From positions 1-20,552 of the forward strand of contig JAEXTA010000100.1 in NCBI GenBank assembly GCA_023453665.1: a DNA stretch of 20,552 nt, in the 5' to 3' direction. The stretch is from Bacteroidota bacterium (GTDB lineage: Bacteria; Bacteroidota; Ignavibacteria; Ignavibacteriales; Ignavibacteriaceae). The position numbers and the translations under genes are program-made. Below, one piece after another: positions 15,347 through 20,552 of this stretch (the stretch's first letter is position 1; each line of letters starts with the position of its first letter). The notes beneath the pieces are model-generated. The model was not told the DNA's origin, ran no database searches, and worked only from the letters and a program-made list of their open reading frames with translations.

Positions 15347-17347
15347 ATGGATCTGAAGAATATCATCTTCATTATCTTCTTTTTTTCTGCGGTTGGGTTC
15401 TTTATTAAAAATTGCCTAAACCTGTTTAATTATTTAAAGGTAGGAAAAAAGAAAGATGATCGTTTCGATAACATTTCTGGCAGGTTAAAAAAAGTCTGGA
15501 CAATTGCTTTCATCCAGACAAAATTATTGCGTGATCCTGTTGCAGGCTTTTTACATTTAATGATCTTTTGGGGTTTTATTCTTTTTCTGTTTGCCGTTGT
15601 TGAGGCAATCATTCAAGGATTTTATTCACCTTTTTCGCTTTCATTTTTAGGTCCGTTTTTTTCTTTAATAACGATTATCCAGGATGTATTTGCGTTAATA
15701 GTTATAGTGTCTGTTCTTTTTTCTTTATACAGAAGATTTATTCAAAAAGTACCAAGACTTGTTGTTGATAAAGCAGGAAGTATTGATGCAGCAATAATTC
15801 TTTTTATGATAATGTTCGTCTGTGTTACAATGTTAGGACAGAACATTTCATCAGTAGCAAATAATAATTTTATCCTGCATGAAAATGAAATAAGACCTGT
15901 TTCGGTTTATTTAGCAAACATTTTTTATTCTGGAAATAGTAATTCATCTACGGTCTGGTATGAAATATTTTGGTGGTCACACATTGTAATAGTGTTTGGC
16001 TTTCTGAATTTTCTGCCATTTTCAAAACATCTTCATGTACTTACATCAATACCTAATACATTCTTTGCAAATAATTCAGAGATTAGGAATACACTTAAGC
16101 CATTAGATCTGGAAGACGAAAACATTGAAGTGTATGGCGCTTCCGATATTGATCATTTTTCATGGAAACAATTGCTCGATGGATATTCATGCACTGAATG
16201 CGGCAGATGCACGGCCTCGTGCCCCGCTGCAACTGTTGGTAAATCATTATCACCAAGAAAAATAATTGTTGATATTCGCCACAGAACACATGATAAGGCA
16301 CCGTTGATAGTTAATGGAATTTCAGAATCAGAAGTATTCGAAAAACCGCTGGTTCATACTTATATAACTGACACTGAACTTTGGCAGTGCACAACGTGTA
16401 TGGCTTGTGTTCAGGAATGTCCTGTTATGATTGAACATGTAGATTCGATTGTGGACATGAGAAGAAATCTTGTACTTACTGAATCAGAATTTCCGGCAAA
16501 CCTCAATAATGTTTTTAAGAGTATTGAAACAAACTTTACTCCATGGGCTTTTAATGCTGCTGATCGTGCAAACTGGGCAGAAGGAATGAACATCAAGTCG
16601 ATGGCCGAAGATTCAGGTGGTGAAGTATTATTCTGGGTAGGTTGTGCAGGTTCATTCGATAATCGTTACAAAAAAGTTTCTGTTGCATTTGCTACACTTA
16701 TGCAAAAAGCAGGTGTGGATTTCAGAATTCTCGGATCAGAAGAAAAGTGTAATGGCGATACTGCAAGAAGGCTTGGTAATGAATATCTGGCGCAAATGAT
16801 GATGAAAGAAAATATAGAAACTCTGAATAACTATGGTGTTAAAAAAATTGTAACTGCTTGTCCGCATTGTTTTCATTCATTAAAAAATGAATACAAACAA
16901 TTTGGCGGAAATTTTGAAGTAAAACACCATTCTGAAATGATTACTGAGTTGATTAGTGAAGGTAAATTAAAACCTAAAGCTTCCGGTGAAAATCAAAACG
17001 TAACATATCATGATTCCTGTTATCTTGGAAGATACAACAGTGTATATGAGCAGCCAAGAAAAGTTTTAGAAGTAAATAATAATCTTAACCTTGTCGAGAT
17101 GAACAGAAACAAAAGTAAGGGATTTTGCTGCGGTGCCGGCGGCGGTAGAATGTTTCTTGAAGATGAAGACGGTGGAAGAATTAATATTGAAAGGACACAA
17201 GAAGCATTAGCCACAAATGCTGGTACTATTGCATCAGCATGCCCTTTTTGTATGACAATGTTAACAGATGGCGTAAAGCATTTTGAAAAAACAGAAGAAG
17301 TTTCAGTTAAAGATATCGCCGAAATAGTTCTGGAAAACTGTAAATAA
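15347..17347 (+). CDS. Membrane-anchored HdrD-like Fe-S oxidoreductase
   Basis: A 666-residue electron-transfer protein fusing an N-terminal membrane part (five hydrophobic segments near 5-26, 68-92, 103-128, 148-168 and 203-225), similar to NarI-type cytochrome b anchors, to a cytoplasmic HdrD-like part. Two 4Fe-4S motifs are visible: C282-x2-C285-x2-C288-x3-C292P and C348-x2-C351-x2-C354-x3-C358P. Two cysteine-rich (CCG) domains follow. The first (C433, C468, C505, C508) reads EKCNGD, so the middle cysteine pair is reduced to one. The second (C558, C594-C595, C632, C635) is canonical, with FCCGAGGG. It probably passes electrons between a soluble donor, perhaps a flavoprotein, and the quinone pool; no partner gene is adjacent. 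It lies 61 bases after bioY. Confidence 0.88.
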   Translation: MDLKNIIFIIFFFSAVGFFIKNCLNLFNYLKVGKKKDDRFDNISGRLKKVWTIAFIQTKLLRDPVAGFLHLMIFWGFILFLFAVVEAIIQGFYSPFSLSFLGPFFSLITIIQDVFALIVIVSVLFSLYRRFIQKVPRLVVDKAGSIDAAIILFMIMFVCVTMLGQNISSVANNNFILHENEIRPVSVYLANIFYSGNSNSSTVWYEIFWWSHIVIVFGFLNFLPFSKHLHVLTSIPNTFFANNSEIRNTLKPLDLEDENIEVYGASDIDHFSWKQLLDGYSCTECGRCTASCPAATVGKSLSPRKIIVDIRHRTHDKAPLIVNGISESEVFEKPLVHTYITDTELWQCTTCMACVQECPVMIEHVDSIVDMRRNLVLTESEFPANLNNVFKSIETNFTPWAFNAADRANWAEGMNIKSMAEDSGGEVLFWVGCAGSFDNRYKKVSVAFATLMQKAGVDFRILGSEEKCNGDTARRLGNEYLAQMMMKENIETLNNYGVKKIVTACPHCFHSLKNEYKQFGGNFEVKHHSEMITELISEGKLKPKASGENQNVTYHDSCYLGRYNSVYEQPRKVLEVNNNLNLVEMNRNKSKGFCCGAGGGRMFLEDEDGGRINIERTQEALATNAGTIASACPFCMTMLTDGVKHFEKTEEVSVKDIAEIVLENCK

Positions 17348-17352
17348 AATTT

Positions 17353-17379
17353 AAAATCATTTGATTTTTAATCATTTTT
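17353..17379 (+). terminator. Weak A/T-only hairpin after the Fe-S gene
   Basis: AAAATCA at 17353-17359 can pair with TGATTTT at 17362-17368, followed by T-rich sequence. The two-base loop means at most six pairs form, with a four-base loop, and the stem is almost entirely A:T. It may help end the bioY/Fe-S transcript, but it is weak. Confidence 0.25.
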
Positions 17380-17460
17380 AGCACTATTTTCTGGCAGTAA
17401 TAATTCTAGTAAATCAATAGTCCAAAAGTATTTTTCAGTTAATCATAATTTATAATCAAA

Positions 17461-17468
17461 AAAGGAGG
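17461..17468 (+). promoter_or_regulatory. Strong Shine-Dalgarno of the histone H1-like gene
   Basis: AAAGGAGG lies five bases before the ATG at 17474. It is the longest match to the anti-SD in the window, where many genes have weak or no site, which fits a highly translated, abundant chromatin protein. Confidence 0.8.
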
Positions 17469-17473
17469 CTTTA

Positions 17474-17668
17474 ATGAGCAGATTAGAAGACTTAATGCAG
17501 GCAGTTAGAAATCTTGAAGGGGATTTTGAGAAGTTTTATATAAAAGGTCAGGCAGCCGCAGGTACAAGACTTCGTAAGGGTTTAAGCGAATTGAGAAAAC
17601 TTGCACAAGATGTTAGAAAAGAAGTTCAGGATTTGAAAGCTCAGAGAAAAGCTGATAAATCTAAATAA
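17474..17668 (+). CDS. Histone H1-like (Hc1-type) DNA-binding protein
   Basis: A 64-residue, highly charged helical protein: DLMQAVRNLEGDFEKFYIKGQAAAGTR, then a Lys/Arg-rich second half (VRKEVQDLKAQRKADKSK). The FEKFYxKGxxAAGTRxRK pattern is that of the small histone H1-like proteins widespread in Bacteroidota, related to chlamydial Hc1. It probably binds and compacts DNA without strong sequence preference. It has its own very strong ribosome binding site and is closed by a strong terminator, so it looks like an abundant single-gene transcript. Family call by motif; the DNA-binding role is from established knowledge of the family. Confidence 0.85.
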   Translation: MSRLEDLMQAVRNLEGDFEKFYIKGQAAAGTRLRKGLSELRKLAQDVRKEVQDLKAQRKADKSK

Positions 17669-17693
17669 GAATTTTAAACATTCATTATTTGAG

Positions 17694-17727
17694 GGCTGGG
17701 TTAGATTCTAATCCAGCCATTTTTTTT
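17694..17727 (+). terminator. Rho-independent terminator touching the next start codon
   Basis: An 11-bp stem with one G-T pair, 17694-17704 pairing with 17708-17718, a three-base loop ATT, then A and eight T at 17720-17727. It is a strong terminator for the H1-like gene. The last T is immediately followed by the ATG (17728) of the capA-like gene. Confidence 0.9.
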
Positions 17728-18921
17728 ATGAATAAACTATTCACCATTTTTTATTTTATTTTGTTCCTGGCTTATCCCGGGCATAACGCGATTCTACCAC
17801 TATTTGAGCAGAAGATTAAGTCTGAAATAAAAGCAGATTCAACTACTTCTGTCACTCTTACTTTCGTTGGTGACCTGATGTGTCATTCGGTTCAGTATAA
17901 TTACGCGAGAGTCGGAAAGGATAGTTTTGATTTTGAACCTGTTTACAGATATGTAAAAGAATTTCTTTCAGAGCCTGATTTTATGATTGGCAATCTTGAA
18001 ACTGTAATCGGAGGGAAAAAGGCAGGATACTCAGGCTATCCTTTTTTCAACTCGCCCGATGAATATGTTAGTGCACTTAAAACTGCCGGGTTTGATTTTC
18101 TAACAACTGCCAATAATCACTCACTTGACAGAGGCGAAGCAGGAGTATTAAGGACAATTGAAATTCTTAAACAAAATGAAATTATGTATAATGGAACTTA
18201 TAGTACTCAGGCTGATAGAGATTCATTGAGAATCATAGATACTGATAATATCAGAATTGCAATGCTTGCATATACCTATGGAACTAACGGAGTCAAAATT
18301 CCTAATGATAAAGATTATCTGATTAATTTGATTGACTATAAAAAAATTGAGGCGGATATCTTTAAAGCGAAAACATTAGGGGTAGATATTGTCCTGGTTC
18401 ATTTTCACTTTGGAGAAGAGTATAAAAGAGAACCTGATAGTTTTCAGAAGGAAGTTGTAAATAAAACAATTCAGTTTGGTGCTGATATTATTATTGGCGG
18501 TCATCCACATGTTATTCAACCAATTGATTATTTTCAAAGTGATAAATCAAAACTCGATTCCGTTTTTGTAGCTTATTCGTTGGGCAACTTTGTTTCAAAT
18601 CAGCGTTGGCGTTATTCTGACGCGGGTGCCATATTAAACATAATAATAGAAAAAAATATATCTGGAAAAGTTCAGCTTAAAGAAATTAATTATCTGCCGA
18701 CATGGGTTTTTAAAGGTAATACCGGAACTAAAAACGAATATTTGATTCTTCCATCTGACAGATATTCAGATACAACTCTTACCTTTCTTAAATTAACAGA
18801 TAGAAGACTAATGCAGCAATCATTAGAAGATACTAAGGAAATATTTATGAAGTATTCCCGAATCAACATTAAAAGCTCTTTTACCGAAACAATCTTAACA
18901 GGTGAGAATTATGGCAATTAA
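17728..18921 (+). CDS. CapA-family metallophosphatase-like protein
   Basis: A 397-residue protein of the CapA/PgsA group, named for poly-gamma-glutamate capsule synthesis, with a calcineurin-like fold. I chose ATG 17728, which gives a signal sequence or anchor at about 4-20 (LFTIFYFILFLAY). The longer frame from TTG 17689 would translate the terminator hairpin. Fold motifs: TFVGDLMCH with D49 and H53, GNLETVI, TANNHSLDRGEAG with N130 and H131, HFHFGEEY (H225, H227), GGHPHVIQPID (H259, H261), and YSLGNFVSNQR. Other capsule genes (CapB/CapC) are absent, so it may be an envelope phosphoesterase rather than a polyglutamate factor. It has no Shine-Dalgarno. The next gene overlaps its end. Confidence 0.88.
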   Translation: MNKLFTIFYFILFLAYPGHNAILPLFEQKIKSEIKADSTTSVTLTFVGDLMCHSVQYNYARVGKDSFDFEPVYRYVKEFLSEPDFMIGNLETVIGGKKAGYSGYPFFNSPDEYVSALKTAGFDFLTTANNHSLDRGEAGVLRTIEILKQNEIMYNGTYSTQADRDSLRIIDTDNIRIAMLAYTYGTNGVKIPNDKDYLINLIDYKKIEADIFKAKTLGVDIVLVHFHFGEEYKREPDSFQKEVVNKTIQFGADIIIGGHPHVIQPIDYFQSDKSKLDSVFVAYSLGNFVSNQRWRYSDAGAILNIIIEKNISGKVQLKEINYLPTWVFKGNTGTKNEYLILPSDRYSDTTLTFLKLTDRRLMQQSLEDTKEIFMKYSRINIKSSFTETILTGENYGN

Positions 18922-19102
18922 AAGATTTCTTATAAGATTCATTATGGTTTTTGCTGTTACGTTCTTCATTAATTCAATAATTGTTTATCTATATTCAGTT
19001 ATAGTTCATAAAGAAGGTCAGTTTAATTTTGATACCACATTTCTGTTTGCACTTACATTCGGTCTTGTCTTTGCTATTATGGAACTGATGAATAAAAAAT
19101 AA
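18911..19102 (+). CDS. Small two-segment membrane protein, unknown
   Basis: A 63-residue protein with two hydrophobic segments (about 5-28 and 40-58), a short charged middle (HKEGQFNFD) and a basic end MNKK. I chose ATG 18911, preceded by AGGTGAG, over GTG 18902, which lies inside that site. It overlaps the end of the capA-like gene by 11 bases and sits 4 bases before the DUF3267 gene, so the three are probably made together. I recognise no family; the tight packing makes it likely to be real. Confidence 0.7.
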   Translation: MAIKRFLIRFIMVFAVTFFINSIIVYLYSVIVHKEGQFNFDTTFLFALTFGLVFAIMELMNKK

Positions 19103-19106
19103 TTCT

Positions 19107-19679
19107 ATGGTTACTGAAAATTATGATAGTGAAGTTAAACGTGATTTATCAGTCTCGATGCTTGCTGCAAATTTTTACAGTATTCCTTTAGTAATTATTG
19201 CTTCTGCAGTTGTTGTAATCCCTTTTATTTTATTATGGGGGATGAATCCTTTCAAATCGGGCTTTAATGATTTTACCAATCTTTCATATTTCATACCCGC
19301 AGTTTTGATAGGGATACTTTTGCACGAACTGATTCATGCACTATCATGGAAATATTTTGGCGGTATGTCATGGGATAAGATCAAAATAGGCTTTCAGTGG
19401 AAGACGATTACACCATACGCACATTGTTCCGAACCCGTTAGGGCAAGTGTTTACAGAATCGGCACTGCTGCACCTGCCGTGATACTTGGGTTAATTCCAT
19501 CAATAGCTGCTGCAATAACCGGTAATGGATGGATAATGACTTTCGGTTTCTTATTTACAGTTGCAGCCGGCGGTGATTTTTTAATTTTATGGCTGATAAG
19601 AAAAGTAGATGGTAATTCATTAATTGAAGATCACCCTGTAAAGGCAGGATGTTATGTTATTGAGAATACTTCCCCTTGA
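19107..19679 (+). CDS. DUF3267 putative membrane zinc metalloprotease
   Basis: A 190-residue inner-membrane protein with four or five hydrophobic segments (about 18-46, 60-84, 116-137, 140-160). Its second membrane segment contains LHELIHALSW, an HExxH zinc site with H73, E74 and H77. The C-terminal DHPVKAGCYV motif is typical of DUF3267 proteins, relatives of site-2-type membrane proteases. The target is unknown. The ATG follows the small membrane gene after 4 bases without a good ribosome binding site, suggesting coupling. It is the last gene of the capA-like run. Confidence 0.82.
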   Translation: MVTENYDSEVKRDLSVSMLAANFYSIPLVIIASAVVVIPFILLWGMNPFKSGFNDFTNLSYFIPAVLIGILLHELIHALSWKYFGGMSWDKIKIGFQWKTITPYAHCSEPVRASVYRIGTAAPAVILGLIPSIAAAITGNGWIMTFGFLFTVAAGGDFLILWLIRKVDGNSLIEDHPVKAGCYVIENTSP

Positions 19680-19694
19680 TTCAAAAGAATCTTT
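19678..19694. terminator. Small hairpin between convergent genes
   Basis: GATTC (19678-19682) pairs with GAATC (19687-19691) around AAAA, followed by TTT then A-rich sequence. It overlaps the DUF3267 stop and lies in the 36-base gap to the convergent orphan gene. The five-pair stem is weak. Confidence 0.3.
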
Positions 19695-19715
19695 AAAAAA
19701 TCTATTTACAAACAC

Positions 19716-20117
19716 TCAATAACTATTCTTAACTATGCCTTTAATACTTTCATCAACACTGATGAATTTTGGTAAAGCACAATTTCGAATTCTACACCAA
19801 TCAAAAATAGTATCAATTTGTTTTTGTGTCGGTACAGCATCTTCAGGAAGCCATCTCCATTTATAGCCGGGAAATTTTTGATGATCAACATCCCAGGTCA
19901 ATAACTTTATCCATCCCTGTTTCTTAAGGAACTTCATTGGATCAAAATGTAATCCTTTTCGTTGCACTTCCTTAATATTGATGTGGTAAAAATATTCCGA
20001 GAGTTTTTTTGAAAGTGATAAATGTTCTGCAACTTTACAGGGGATAAGTTTCCCTTCGGGAGATAGCCAACCGTTATTTGTGTTTAAAGTGTGTTCAGGA
20101 ATAGAAGAACTAACCAA
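19716..20117 (-). CDS. Orphan protein of unknown function
   Basis: I do not recognise this gene. I chose TTG 20117 (133 residues) because AAAAGGAG lies four bases upstream; the frame is open to TTG 20153 but that start has no ribosome binding site. The protein is soluble, without signal or membrane segment, and rich in aromatic residues. It opens with a segment NGWLSPEGKLIPCKVAEHLSL that resembles short hypothetical or phage-borne proteins with a WLSPxGKxxxC...H pattern. A FDPMKFLKKQGWIKL segment and a C-terminal DTIFDWCRIRNC follow. It stands alone between two plus-strand units. Transferred or phage origin is possible but unproven. Confidence 0.6.
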   Translation of the reverse strand: MVSSSIPEHTLNTNNGWLSPEGKLIPCKVAEHLSLSKKLSEYFYHINIKEVQRKGLHFDPMKFLKKQGWIKLLTWDVDHQKFPGYKWRWLPEDAVPTQKQIDTIFDWCRIRNCALPKFISVDESIKGIVKNSY

Positions 20118-20153
20118 TGGACTCCTTTTAAATGTTGAAAAATGACACGCCAA

Positions 20154-20288
20154 TACCAGGAAAATTTACTGCGACATTAACAGGAGTTTAATTCATCAAA
20201 GCCCTCCTTTGAATTTAATTCCATTAAATCTTTTATTCTTATATTTAATATATAAAATTATAAAATATAATTCGATAGGAGAGTTTAG
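20154..20288. promoter_or_regulatory. AT-rich divergent intergenic region before the isocitrate dehydrogenase gene
   Basis: These 135 bases separate the orphan gene from the isocitrate dehydrogenase gene. The right half (about 20225-20272) is almost pure A/T and probably holds the promoter of the dehydrogenase gene. AGGAG at 20277-20281 is the ribosome binding site, seven bases before TTG 20289. No clear -33/-7 pair or operator was identified. Confidence 0.35.
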
Positions 20289-20552
20289 TTGACTCACAAA
20301 CTTACTTTAATTCCGGGTGATGGAATAGGTCCTGAAATAACAAAAGCTACAACCAGGGTTATCGAACATTCCGGAGTAAAAATTGACTGGGAAGTTATGG
20401 AAGCCGGGATGACAGCATTAGAAAAATACCGTGACCCGCTTCCGGCTGAAGTAATTGAATCAATCAGCAGAAATAAAGTTGCACTTAAGGGACCTCTTAC
20501 TACACCTATTGGCTAGGGTGTCCGTAGTGTTAACGTTGCATTGCGTAAAGAA
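20289..20552 (+). CDS. icd: NAD-type isocitrate dehydrogenase, 5' part, interrupted by in-frame TAG
   Basis: The beginning of an isocitrate/isopropylmalate dehydrogenase-family enzyme; it would oxidise isocitrate to 2-oxoglutarate in the TCA cycle. TTG 20289 with AGGAG upstream gives the canonical start THKLTLIPGDGIGPEITKAT, then VDWEV-like VKIDWEVMEAG and NKVALKGPLTTPIG near 61-75. The KGPL..TPIG substrate motif separates it from isopropylmalate dehydrogenase. Codon 76 (20514-20516) is TAG, but the same frame continues to the window edge as GVRSVNVALRKE, exactly the expected continuation of the family motif. The gene is therefore either broken by a nonsense change, read through, or affected by a base error. 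The rest lies outside the window. Confidence 0.85.
20514..20516 (+). other. In-frame amber codon within the icd reading frame
   Basis: TAG falls one residue after TPIG. Twelve further codons in the same frame keep the family sequence, so there is no frameshift. One base change would restore a sense codon (for example AAG, GAG or CAG). Confidence 0.9.

Noticed and set aside
17689..17727. 13-codon N-terminal extension of the capA-like gene from TTG
   Set aside because: It would translate the terminator hairpin, and the signal sequence starts at ATG 17728.
20514..20516. Pyrrolysine reading of the amber codon
   Set aside because: The protein is not a methylamine methyltransferase-type protein and no pyl genes are visible; nonsense, error or suppression are simpler.
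1..20552. CRISPR array, tRNA, rRNA, insertion sequence, attachment site
   Set aside because: No regularly spaced repeats, transposase-like frame, terminal inverted repeats or tRNA-like fold were seen in the gaps, all of which are under 300 bases.

Overview
The window is a stretch of chromosome from an AT-rich, Gram-negative bacterium. The best guess is the Bacteroidota/Chlorobi side of the tree, probably Ignavibacteria-like. The reasons are an outer-membrane lipoprotein of DUF4270 type next to glycogen synthase, a SPOR-domain lipoprotein, a Bacteroidota-type histone H1-like protein, a membrane-anchored HdrD-like Fe-S protein, many TTG starts, and promoter-like boxes resembling the Bacteroidota TTTG/TAnnTTTG type. 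This placement is inference from gene content; no rRNA is present. No tRNA, rRNA, CRISPR array, insertion sequence or prophage was seen. No gene-free stretch exceeds 300 bases; the longest gaps are about 120 to 170 bases.

Layout: (1) 1-2840, minus strand: a SPOR lipoprotein, then hutI and ftcD (histidine degradation), with ftcD running off the left edge. (2) 2991-8769, plus strand: glgA, gmhB, a DUF4270/DNRLRE-like lipoprotein, an outer-membrane beta-barrel and a TPR protein. The first four are stop-start coupled, and a strong hairpin terminator closes the run at 8798-8834. (3) 8887-11933, plus strand: glyA, tatC and a long-chain polyprenyl diphosphate synthase; the last two overlap. (4) 11942-13740, minus strand: a hisA-like gene, a stand-alone cyclic-nucleotide-binding protein and a universal stress protein, closely packed or overlapping. 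(5) 13866-17347, plus strand: an alpha/beta hydrolase, bioY and a membrane HdrD-like Fe-S oxidoreductase. (6) 17474-19679, plus strand: a histone H1-like protein with its own terminator, then CapA-like phosphoesterase, a 63-residue membrane protein and a DUF3267 putative membrane protease. (7) 19716-20117, minus strand: an unrecognised orphan gene. (8) 20289 to the right edge: the start of an isocitrate dehydrogenase gene carrying an in-frame TAG.

Most genes are core metabolism or envelope functions: histidine and one-carbon metabolism (hutI, ftcD, glyA), glycogen, LPS heptose, quinone side chain, Tat export, biotin uptake and electron transfer. I see no obvious new multi-gene defence or mobile system. 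The points most worth a second look are the amber codon inside a conserved motif of the isocitrate dehydrogenase, the terminator whose U-tract touches the capA-like start codon, the HisA-like protein with a HisF-like loop, the hisA/cNMP-sensor/Usp cluster, and the glgA-linked surface-protein operon.
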